DNA of 64,000 nt from Alitta virens. Its lineage: Eukaryota > Annelida > Polychaeta > Phyllodocida > Nereididae. Each line of letters starts with the position of its first letter. Position 1 is the stretch's first letter. Below are positions 49,601-54,508 of this stretch, in pieces. A program made the translations under genes and the position numbers. The DNA is taken from assembly GCA_932294295.1 (NCBI GenBank), contig OW028584.1, forward strand, positions 33,303,969 to 33,367,968. Reading direction: 5' to 3'. A model generated the notes under the pieces. That model saw nothing but the letters and a program-made list of their open reading frames with translations. It was not told the origin of the DNA and searched no databases.

Positions 49601-50191
49601 TCCACTTGCAAGGTGAGTTATCAGGGGGGTGGCGAATCTCAATGTTGTGGCGAATTTAAATGTCGCCAAGTGCAGATACAGACAAGGCTGAGCTTTCACT
49701 CAAATGACTGTTGTTCATTAGTTGGGCGCCTGATACTCCTTTGATTTATGTGGTTCTAAGCGACTCTATTCAATGCCTTTTCATTTTTTTAAGCTTACTT
49801 GATTCTAAATTAACACATGAACATGGATACCTGGAAGCCTGTTTTTCACTTGCTTTATTTCATTTTTTTAAAGTTACATATATATCTATTTGTTTTTTTT
49901 CTCCATCTTCTTCTTTGGGTGGGTGGTGTAAGGAGTAAAAAACAATTTTTTTTTCATTAAAAAAATTAGAACAACTTTGCTTATAAACACAGCCCCTCCC
50001 CTTCTTGACCTATTCTGCGGTTTGTATTAGAATTTAATGCCATGTCCAATGTCATTGTCAAATGCATGTGCAAGTGCTCAGCTCTCACCACTCAACTTGG
50101 CCAAAATATTTGGCATTGCAGAATCTTTGGCTTCTGAGACCTCAATGGCCAACTTCTCAAGCCGGTCTTCATATTCTTTAGTACTGGACAT
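25689..50191 (-). CDS. IQCB1: IQ-motif protein IQCB1 / nephrocystin-5, 14 exons
   Basis: The gene encodes the ciliary transition-zone and centrosomal protein that in vertebrates binds calmodulin and CEP290. Deduced coding exons, all with AG/GT borders and matching phases: 50089-50191, 49038-49194, 48370-48499, 47670-47769, 36727-36826, 36028-36123, 35737-35811, 33438-33546, 32603-32712, 31923-32065, 29666-29814, 29002-29133, 26732-26912, 25689-25894. They total 1791 nt, 596 aa, close to the vertebrate length of about 598. The N-terminal half is helical repeat; IQ motifs are visible in exon 9 (VKIQAAWKSHYTRKKLKK, about residue 298) and exon 11 (TKIQAWYRGHLVR, about 391). A coiled-coil follows, and the conserved C-terminal QPWWRKLGDEY lies in the last exon. 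The start of exon 13 is the least certain border. About 20 residues expected between exons 8 and 9 may be genuinely absent. A retroviral-type element occupies intron 4. Confidence 0.9.
26001..26075. repeat. interspersed repeat copy (IQCB1 intron 13)
   Basis: The block with ATCTGAAGATTAGTCAGCTT and ATGTGACCAGCTGCCAGAGG recurs, diverged, at about 31418-31500 and 60318-60380. Three copies in one window indicate a dispersed SINE-like family. No internal promoter was identified. Confidence 0.6.
26970..27185. mobile_element. diverged MITE related to the copy at 49471
   Basis: The left part (ACATTGAAATTCTCCACTTG, AAACTGCAATAAACACT) and the right part (TTTCAATATCGTGGCAAATT, CAATGTCGTCG) match the two arms of the intron 1 MITE at 49471-49670, with many substitutions. 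It sits just upstream of exon 13 of IQCB1, in intron 12. Confidence 0.55.
29925..30152. repeat. 27-bp minisatellite
   Basis: About eight head-to-tail copies of a unit containing GTTTGATGCTTCACATTA lie here, alternating between TAGAAATGT and GTATGTGT variants. The array is in intron 10 of IQCB1. The alternation suggests growth by duplication of a two-unit block. Confidence 0.85.
34163..34578. mobile_element. short TIR element with internal repeats (IQCB1 intron 7)
   Basis: The ends AGGCGGATCCAAGG and CCTGGATCCGCCCTT are inverted copies of each other. The interior carries several direct repeats of GACCAGTTGACT and variants (about 34330-34500). The target duplication is not clear, so the superfamily is left open; the ends are compatible with hAT. 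Confidence 0.6.
37181..37416 (+). repeat. left arm of long inverted repeat flanking the retroelement
   Basis: This arm begins TTGGGCCATTCCATGCCAAA and contains CTAGCCACATGGACAAATCC and GATATCTGCAAAACTTTTTG. The same blocks occur in reverse complement at 47140-47527. Relative to the right arm it lacks about 175 internal bases after TTTTTGAGATACAGCCCTTT. It ends exactly at the 5' LTR. Confidence 0.8.
37417..38178 (+). repeat. 5' LTR (762 bp)
   Basis: It starts TGTAAAAGTCACAGG and ends GAGGATTTTACA. It contains a TATA box (TATAAAA at 38003-38009) overlapping an AATAAA signal (38008-38013), and an 8-bp-stem hairpin GCCCCTCC/GGAGGGGC at 37962-37983 about 20 bp upstream. The U3-R border is therefore probably near 38030. 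Confidence 0.93.
37962..38013 (+). promoter_or_regulatory. LTR core promoter: hairpin, TATA box and poly(A) signal
   Basis: A perfect 8-bp inverted repeat with a 6-base AAATGA loop is followed by TATAAAA and an overlapping AATAAA. The same block is at 46506-46557 in the 3' LTR. The hairpin could be a protein-binding dyad or an RNA structure in read-through transcripts; its role is inferred. Confidence 0.7.
38180..38197 (+). other. primer-binding site, tRNA-Trp type
   Basis: TGGTGACCCCGACGTGAT, one base after the 5' LTR, is complementary over 18 bases to the 3' end of animal tRNA-Trp including CCA, as recalled from the conserved tRNA-Trp sequence. This primer is the one known from avian alpharetroviruses. 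Confidence 0.85.
38251..38463 (+). CDS. short leader ORF of the retroelement
   Basis: This 70-codon frame starts at the first ATG after the primer site and is rich in Glu/Leu with helical character in its first 40 residues. It closes 70 bp before the gag ATG. Codon 64 is followed at 38443 by GTAAGA, a good splice-donor sequence. It may be an upstream ORF, a degenerate N-terminal gag segment, or a leader exon for a spliced env message. Which one is unknown. Confidence 0.45.
   Translation: MDITLKIQELQTEIQSRLQGMNTNELEELMNFIDLEMESQSLEIPTLYHSRVPQAVFMLLCLAQVRMGRC
38534..39577 (+). CDS. gag: Gag polyprotein of the Gypsy-class element
   Basis: This 347-aa frame starts at ATG 38534. The central part (about residues 55-190) has the charged helical composition of a retrotransposon Gag capsid region, including a TVEWNELKAHLTTTF-like segment. 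Near the C-terminus, CASCGRPGHIRREC is a single CX2CX4HX4C zinc knuckle for RNA packaging. The frame stops at TAA 39575-39577, just after the run GGGGGGC (39565-39571), where ribosomes could slip by -1 into pol. No signs of decay are visible. Confidence 0.9.
   Translation: MNLDQFQEFLRVQKASNGSTASMIETQTRHIQENGEKHEAQAQAKRVAGCDGSTTRRLRQWFRDVELTIPYTKRTLFVAAQTAEGALRVELERFLDTAEDRRTVEWNELKAHLTTTFLSKHEADRMRDEIEKVQQGAYETTAAYGRRFREAADLGYPKDSRNVDQQRTMLGAYLRGMRDRKVVERVVREGRPKDYVDAMEQVAQYEGDEYRLYRALNGCAPEDSQEEPMEIGAIGNKALDNKPRGVSGELTELTRRVDGLSKEFTRLIAATRGPRPTGRAENAPENSRKHGGSSRPVDTLARPPLRFTEDGRPICASCGRPGHIRRECQANRPRNQRNMAATHPGGR
39475..43206 (+). CDS. pol: Pol polyprotein: protease, reverse transcriptase, RNase H, integrase
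   Basis: The frame is -1 relative to gag and overlaps it by 103 nt; translation probably enters near 39571 by frameshifting, so the first 30 codons are not expected to be used. Numbered from 39475, the aspartic protease motif DTGA is at residue 58. The RT palm motif YVDD is at 376-379, and RNase H starts with TDAS at 524-527. The integrase has an HHCC zinc finger (near 41690-41820) and catalytic D806, D866 and E902, giving the diagnostic D-D35-E spacing. A basic C-terminal region follows. The order with integrase after RNase H places it in Ty3/Gypsy. The last 150 or so codons overlap a better-looking frame (see 42738). All core catalytic motifs are intact. Confidence 0.93.
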   Translation: MCLLWKAWTHPQGVPGKPTKKSKEYGSNPPGGPLSAAADCRAFVGLQLHGHHVWALVDTGAARTVLRRKEFQEICRSMKRLPIVRAARGLLGVTGHELMVCGVTQMMEDTLGAIEIIIVDNISHQAILGRDIMRREKAHVDYAKGVLRWRDLALPLVPAPDNEGGEEIMEIRGGEGWRTEQGKATEAIAECMRRNPAAFSASGQKLGRHKGIEVKIETTGPPIKQRAYRVPFMKREALSLKLDELLEQGVVVPSMSTWASPVVLVEKKDSSEGPRFCIDFTRLNTVTKKDCYPVPLIQDVFDQLHGSTINSTLDLKSGFYQLPLEESSKEKTAFTCFRGLFEFTTMPMGLSNATGAFQRAMDQVLRGLIGRCCMIYVDDIVVYSQDVVTHAKDLQLVIDRFVQYNLTLNPKKCTCGQQEVKLLGYVVSCNGLRADPDKVSAINRMSSPQTVKDVRSFLGMTGYYRTCMPNYADVSEPLVALTRKHARFYWGKAEQASFEKLKELLVSEHVMAHPRTKDPYLLYTDASDIALGAILCQRDPETGVERPISYLSRLLSPTQRRWAAIEREAYALITGLKVFRPYLWGAEFEAFTDHKPLTSLFTKEMQNTKIQRWAVLLAQFGCKVQYRKGKLNVRADMLSRIKPERMDTFDVDEWRLGDELPPGLPADEALPILGDGLNPEQVQAEQRKMEQWEESNDPDSPYEVIDGLLYSLQRPYQYAAEYHRLVVPDIYRETLMSQAHKEVGHMAYVKTMRKIQETYVWPGMRAEVKAWVKRCPTCLVHNRKKEHTPMGEMPLADSIGQFISLDLVGPLVTSNQGNNYVLTIIDHASGYAECYPIPRKTSECVWAKMHQEYFPRHGYVDTVLTDQGGEFNAAAFTEYLAAVGVRHKRTTPYHPQANGRIERFNRTLKEIVGKLVNNNAALWQEQLGPAMLCYNSAVSDVTQHSPYFLHYGRRPRLPLHRALSSGDMVYGRLHELYEAIRTARHLTEESRKYNRDRLAKRANAGDVRVGDAVVIKAEEPVTLTSRWDPEWLVTQTRGKVVWITHQLTGKQKILNREKVKVVDSEVVWDSIRPRPRRRAAGRPNAQRPWQLPPPSFLRRGIRLSNHGGGRSLKQLTKGRVQVQTPPSRGIRRRLIPCLIVSGADQMSGLCGPRPIGSEVLTTPTSVVRTTIDRPGLDTTVSGIVPTCPDTPSTASTTRMTVTATLLQDKGTERGRATSIPRQSTERLSDWTVLHARDTALGEN
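42738..43433 (+). CDS. basic, low-complexity frame between pol and env
   Basis: This 231-codon open frame has no ATG and lies -1 to pol. It opens within the run of eight C at about 42748. It is dense in Arg, Lys, Ser, Asp, Pro and His, resembling a nucleic-acid-binding or nuclear-localisation tail, whereas the pol frame over the same bases looks less protein-like. It ends at TAA 43431-43433, overlapping the env start. It could be the true C-terminus of Pol reached by slippage or separated by a C-run indel, or an accessory protein made from a spliced RNA. No known family is recognised. Confidence 0.5.
   Translation: MATAPPLLPEERDTPEQPRRGEEPKAADQGQSSGPDSALTRDQAAAHPLPDSEWSGSDERPLRPSANRKRGPDHSDVSGEDYNRPARPGHNSKRHRPYLSRHAKHSQYYADDSDSDSPPRQRNRKRKGNKHPTTEYRKTERLDSSPRKRHGPRGELGGGHRKTVHVDHHQRKRKDRSGPSDTEEGLHRANKDSHKDFELIKRGYSTSGSDRDAKHAKGDDLSPAESVSGSL
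43372..45357 (+). CDS. env: envelope fusion glycoprotein, baculovirus F / errantivirus Env type
   Basis: The frame gives about 661 aa from ATG 43372; a second ATG lies at 43381. A signal-peptide-like core (LTLLIIMLMM) is near the N-terminus. A furin-type site RHKR ends at about residue 167 and is followed directly by the hydrophobic, glycine-rich GAFDFIGTGLHVLFGVATD, placed as in F-type class I fusion proteins. A coiled-coil-like region then follows (about 185-310), a cysteine-rich ectodomain, a membrane anchor near residue 585-605 (ALILSSTMVIVALIGLGYLG) and a 55-residue cytoplasmic tail. Putative N-glycosylation sites include NMT, NQS and NFT. The frame is unbroken. By analogy it would be translated from a spliced subgenomic RNA. 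Whether it is functional is not known. Confidence 0.88.
   Translation: MPSMPRETTCRLLSLSQEACKVGLTLLIIMLMMGDAGASDGSQGTAMWNTMLRDAQEAPPRAITEDELRERPTPPRDLTDGVLVRGGASLRTLEASWVVLVTLETPRYPEQLGKLIQLVRESRKDIKVHGYVQKSWEWRLRRLQPLDGSYAGRSRSDPPTLEGRHKRGAFDFIGTGLHVLFGVATDSQVQQYADATKILQARTQDILHLTDRMMTVVNQNRLYIRNISVAVTQVDDHVVQLSKYVGELARRLSQVDTRINNLEIRMEIERAVEECEHLYEQYREQMRLYQQQRGALERGDLTEDIVSPYVLRNIVNAIAQSGNDVVPELTWYYRHIHIEPIVIDRRRIIFRFNVPTVNKASYLLYNIQSYPVPIRGSNMTVKIDVGNSYGVDTATGLLFEPEACIGGEPLVCRAGPLFDARHMPCARGLIFNQSELIKSCRFDIVKQANVTTVKRVSLRTIVVITWGESVSARCPGKVYPPVRLGPGTYAMHCPAPCNIAGTGWRVHCIPELHMARHIVLPLIHVEGQFNFTRNLGSEALVRSFPQLKSVSTAQVNDISQAMLMEAIQVSQRPWVQFSKHTPLAALILSSTMVIVALIGLGYLGVVRREGIRRLGAKLWCCVTRKKGETMLTRSSAHYTRAEDHSSIRLPVGAASQVIAEV
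45358..45957 (+). other. untranslated region between env and 3' LTR
   Basis: About 600 bp carry no sizeable frame. A polypurine tract would be expected at the right edge, but the last bases (AAAATGATGGTGAGCAG) are only loosely purine-rich. Confidence 0.6.
45958..46722 (+). repeat. 3' LTR (765 bp)
   Basis: It matches the 5' LTR throughout by eye except that the G run after CTCTCCA has 10 G where the 5' copy has 7. The TATA box is at 46547-46553 and AATAAA at 46552-46557. Confidence 0.93.
46723..47139. other. AT-rich sequence between 3' LTR and right inverted-repeat arm
   Basis: No gene or repeat was recognised. It may be the interior of the older inverted-repeat element that the retroelement interrupted. 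It lies in intron 4 of IQCB1. Confidence 0.4.
47140..47527 (-). repeat. right arm of long inverted repeat
   Basis: In reverse complement this stretch matches 37181-37416 block by block, including ACATGGACAAATCCAAAAT and TTTTTGAGATACAGCCCTTT. It also carries an extra block of about 175 bp. The outer end GGAATGACCCAATT mirrors AATTGGG(T/C)CATTCC of the left arm. Confidence 0.8.
47900..48270. mobile_element. hAT-type MITE in IQCB1 intron 3 (371 bp)
   Basis: The ends CAGGGTTGGTAAA and TTTGCCAACCCTG are inverted repeats, and the element is flanked by a perfect 8-bp duplication ACCAAAAT at 47892-47899 and 48271-48278. The interior is A/T homopolymer-rich with several AAAATCAGATTTTT-like palindromes. 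No transposase is present. Its right end lies about 100 bp from exon 3. Confidence 0.9.
49351..49397 (-). pseudogene. partial duplicate of IQCB1 exon 2 start with acceptor
   Basis: The minus strand reads a pyrimidine run, GTAAG, then ATATAATCAAATCGACATTG and CCAGAAGATCTACC. This repeats the acceptor and first 32 or so bases of the real exon 2 (49160-49200) with a few changes. It lies in intron 1. No matching downstream part of the exon or donor is present, so it is a duplicated fragment or decoy acceptor. Confidence 0.7.
49471..49670. mobile_element. foldback MITE in IQCB1 intron 1
   Basis: GGCGACATTGATTTTCGCCA and ACATCGAAACTCGCCAC on the left are mirrored by GTGGCGAATCTCAATGTTGT and GGCGAATTTAAATGTCGCC on the right. 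The total is about 200 bp. A diverged relative is at 26970-27185 in the same gene. Confidence 0.75.
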
Positions 50192-50366
50192 CTTTAATTT
50201 CTAACTACACTGTAAAATCGCTAAATTCTTTCATAACAAATTCATGTTTGGGCAGAAAATGTTTTGGTTCCTGACCGACAAATTAACCAAGCGCAGTGCC
50301 ATCTGGTGAATTTTTACAATTTCGACTGGACCGCCACCTTGCGTATTTTTTAGAACTACAAAGAAC
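50192..50366. promoter_or_regulatory. bidirectional promoter interval of IQCB1 and RPE
   Basis: Only 175 bp separate the divergent start codons, so both transcripts must start within or very near this interval. No TATA box is evident in either direction, in keeping with broadly expressed housekeeping or ciliary genes. Confidence 0.7.
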
Positions 50367-53196
50367 ATGGCTTGGTCAGTGTCTGCTAAAATCGGTCCTT
50401 CTATCTTGAATTCTGACCTGTCTATCTTGAGTTCAGAATGTCAGCGAATGTTGGACAGTGGAGCAGATTATCTACACCTCGATGTAATGGATGGACATTT
50501 CGTTCCTAACCTAACATTCGGCCATCCAGTGGTAAAATGTTTGAGACCCAAAATGCCTGACACATTCTTTGACATGCACATGATGGTTGCCAATCCTGAG
50601 AGGGTAAATTTGTGTGTTTGTTTTTGTGTTTAATAATTTACATGAATTATAAGTCCTTCTGATGTTCATAAATTTTTTCATATCCAAAGACAATATACTT
50701 GTGTACATTGTAATAATTGATTTGTCATAATGACAATTATATTTTGCAATACAAGCTTGTCATGATGACCAATGGCTAGCAAGCCGACTTACATTGCTCA
50801 CACGTCAGCAAACAGAGAAAGATTATAGTCTAGATGAGAGACATCTATAGCTCTTTCCATCCAGAATGTTTTCCATTGTAAATTTATCGCCCTCAACTGT
50901 GTTGCGGGTGCTGCTATCCAAAGTGTCATTCAAGCTCTGTCAATGCTTTTGCAATATTTTCATGTAATTATTAATTGTCTGTAACTTTTTCATAATTAGT
51001 GGTTGACATTCAATTCTCCTTTTTGTGTCATTTAGTGGGTAGATGACATGGCCGATGCAGGGGCTTCCCAATACACATTCCACATTGAAGCAACCGAAGA
51101 CCCGTCGGGTTGCATTCGCAAGATCAAAGAGGCTGGCATGAAGGTAAATAGTATAGTATTCATACATATACCTTGATATACTGTACATTAACAGCTATTG
51201 ACTGTGTTAGAACTGCTGATGATGCTTAATAATTAGAATTTCTTTCTTAAAAATAAGTGGTGTGCGTTAAAAAGATTTTGTAGCCTATGCTGACAAAGCT
51301 GATGCATATTGTTTTTGTTGCACCAAAACATATTTCGTAACGGGGAATCATTGAGTGTTTCTACTAATTGCTGGATCAACTATTTATATATATATGGTCG
51401 TCTAGCTGCTGTTGCCTATTTTAATACCTTCAGACAAAATGATTTAATTTGCATGAATGACATACTCATTTCATTTCTTCTTTTTGCTTTGCAGGCCGGT
51501 ATTGGCTTGAAACCTGGAACTGATGTAGAGGTGGTCCTTCCGTACATAGAAAGTGTGGATATGGTGTTAATAATGACGGTCGAGCCCGGATTCGGTGGTC
51601 AGAGCTTCATGGAAGACATGATGTCCAAAGTCCAATTTTTGCGACAGAAGTATCAAGAGTTAGACATAGAAGTGGATGGGGGAGTCGGTCCTAAGAATAT
51701 ACATTCCTGTGCTGAGGTAAATTTCTGCTTTGTTGGTATGATATATCTCACCATGTATTTATTTGAGTGTATAATCATTAGGCCTGTGTCGAGCGAGCAA
51801 ATACTCTATTATCGCTCGGCAGCAATGCTGCTCGAAAATTATCACCAGCTCCCATAAATATCAAGTTTCTTTAAAGTAACAACTTTGATGATGTACCCAA
51901 CACTTTATCTACTTTTTATCTGCAAAGTATTAGGTTTCCCGCTGTTGTAAACATGTTTTAAATAGATGTGAACTCTTTTTCTAACGCCAACGCTTGGTGT
52001 ATCATATGACTACGTTCATGACATGTTCATGTATGACTTGTTTCACAAAATTGGCATCTGTACTAAAAACACAGAAAACTCGAAAATATTCGAGTATTGA
52101 TTGATTTGGAGGCCTCGAGTATCGATTTTAGGCATAACCCTCGATAAACAGCCCTAATAATCAAGTATCTATCCTAGTTGACACTTTCTGACATAATTAG
52201 GTCAGTTTTCATGTCATGAGGATATTACTTTACATTGTTTAAAAGGCATTTTCTTGTATCATGAATTGTGTAGGAATGGAATATCAATATATCCGGGTAC
52301 ATAATACCTAAAATTTGCTGAAAGCGATGAGCCAGTTTCGCTAAATATATGCATCAAAAATATCTGTTAGCCAAATGAGCATGGCTGTGGCCAAAGTTTC
52401 TTTGAATGATAGCATATACATGCTAGTATGCTGGATTGGGGTGAAATGCCATAACTTGTGTTTGGATTGCATTAATGGACCTGCTAAATATTCTGCATTG
52501 TTTACCTCATTTCTCACATACCAGCATTGTTTATCACACCATCACTGGGTGGTTGTTTCTCACACACTCGACCTCTGTGGCCATTTGGCTGTTCCCATTC
52601 GTCACATGATTTTCCTTTGCAATTGGCGATCTGGAAAGTGGCTACCTCCGCGTCCTGCCTTCTTAAAGGTGATGACAAGCTGTTTTCTGGAAGCGCTTTC
52701 AACTTTCACTTTTGAATATCTTGTTCAACTTTCATTTTCAGGCTGGATGCTACAGATGATGACATTTTGTCTTCAGAAACTGATCTAACTTCCACTTATG
52801 AATATCACATGGTCTTGCTTTCACTTTCAGCTTGTAGCACAGACCATATTGTTTTGTGGAGGCTAATCTTACTTTCACTTTTGAATATCACATTGTCCTA
52901 CTTTCACTTTCAGCTTGTAGCCACAGACCATTTAGTTTCGTGGAAGCTGATGTTACTTTGAATATCACATTGTCCTACTTTCACTCTCAGCTTGAAGCCA
53001 CAGACCATACTGTTTTGTGGAGGCTGATCTTACTTTCACTTTAAATATCACATTGTCCTACTTTCACTTTCAGGCTGGTGCTAACATGATTGTCTCGGGT
53101 ACTGCTGTCATGAAAGCGGAGAATCCTCGGGAAGCTATCAACTACATGAAGTCAGCAGTGAACGATGCAATCCAAAGAAGCCAATTAGAGAGATGA
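50367..53196 (+). CDS. RPE: ribulose-phosphate 3-epimerase, 4 exons
   Basis: This cytosolic enzyme interconverts ribulose 5-phosphate and xylulose 5-phosphate in the pentose phosphate pathway. Exons 50367-50603, 51036-51143, 51495-51716 and 53074-53196 are all phase 0, giving 229 aa, the usual length. Family motifs are intact: [42 protein letters not shown] and DIEVDGGVG. The expected metal ligands are H37, D39, H71 and D176. The start ATG (AACATGG) gives the standard N-terminus. Intron 3 ends in a tandem repeat whose units each carry a 3' splice-site-like sequence; the last one is the true acceptor. The gene is head-to-head with IQCB1 and tail-to-tail with amylase. Confidence 0.95.
52697..53073 (+). 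repeat. tandem repeat of 77-89 bp units containing 3' splice sites
   Basis: Five units each contain TGAATATCACATTGTCCTAC-like sequence, a pyrimidine-rich CTTTCACTTTCAG, and (units 2-4) ACAGACCAT. The AG dinucleotides end at 52741, 52830, 52913, 52990 and 53073, the last being the real acceptor of RPE exon 4. Confidence 0.88.
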
Positions 53197-54508
53197 TAGA
53201 GTAATGTAATTATGTAAAATAGGATCTAAAATTAATGTGCACTTGAGTTTTGATCATATTTGTTTTTCATTCAACATTGTTCAAAAGGGCGCGCAGGCAT
53301 AATTGTCAGAAATATTAGCAATAATTCAAACACCAAATTTTCTAATGGATAATGACACTAGTATATTAATATGAATTCACTGTTTGTGTTTCCGTTGTGC
53401 ATTAGTTTTGAATTCTATTATGGTAACATAATTATTATGACCATCATGTAAAGCGTAAAGTATAATGCATTTGTTGGAACAGAGCATCATGTAATGTAAT
53501 ACTTCAGATAGGCAATAATGGTAAGATTATCAAGTCATGAAACATTTGGGAACTAGTATAATGAACTTAATTGGTTAATCTAGGGAATGTATGATCAGTC
53601 TAAACACCAAACAAAGTAATTGTTGTGCAGGTGTGTGTGTGGTCTTTATTTAATTTATCTTTAGAGTCAGGATTTCTTAAAACCCGCTTTCTGGGTAGTA
53701 CCAAAAAATGCTTAAAAGTAAATCATTAAACAATAGACATGCATCTACTCCTCGGCAAAATTTGTAGTTTCGAGGATACCCCTGACTTGAATGATGGCAA
53801 TTTTATTGAGATATACATGATTGTTAATTAACGTTCAAATTACTAGAACAAAGTGTCGCTTGCAATATTTGGACTCTTACACTCCTTTTGCGAATCATGT
53901 TCATTGGCATTCTTGTCTGTTGGTTGGGTACAATTAGTCGTTGATGACCAATTAAAAGTGTATTTTATGTAAACTACCGGTGTTGTGTTCTAAGATTTTT
54001 TGTGATGGACTGGGGATTGTTCCTCCATGATCAGAGTATAGTTTCTCTAGTTTTTTTTAAATTTATTATTTTGGTAGGAAATGGTTACTAGATTTTGGCC
54101 TGTGACTATCATCTTAATGGGATAACAATGAATCTCAGTTGCAAGTAAGATGTGGGAGTAATTAGCCTAAGCTAAGGGAGCAATTGCGTGGACAATGAGG
54201 TCAATGAGTGCAGTTAATTATGTCACATCAAAGATTAAATATACAAAGATTTCACACTTCTTCATTTGCATTTATAAGCCATCCGCAAAGGATTATGGGA
54301 ATTGTCAGGGTTAGTGAATAACATCCCTCGCCCTCTGTAGTGCCCTATTAAATTATAAACTAGCCTAGATAGACTTCTTTAAATGACTTCGTCACAATTG
54401 TCTTTATAGCCTGCGAATTTCATCTGAATGGTCTAAATTGTATAATGAGAGATTTTGACAAGAACAGAAAACATAATCGCCAATATTTATTATTAAAAAA
54501 TGATGGTC
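53197..54508. other. convergent intergenic region RPE / amylase
   Basis: It holds the 3' ends of both genes. No coding sequence or clear repeat was seen. The polyadenylation sites are not fixed. Confidence 0.5.

Noticed and set aside
52375..52788. 137-codon plus-strand frame in RPE intron 3
   Set aside because: There is no domain, it sits partly in the splice-site repeat array, and it is interrupted relative to the RPE reading frame.
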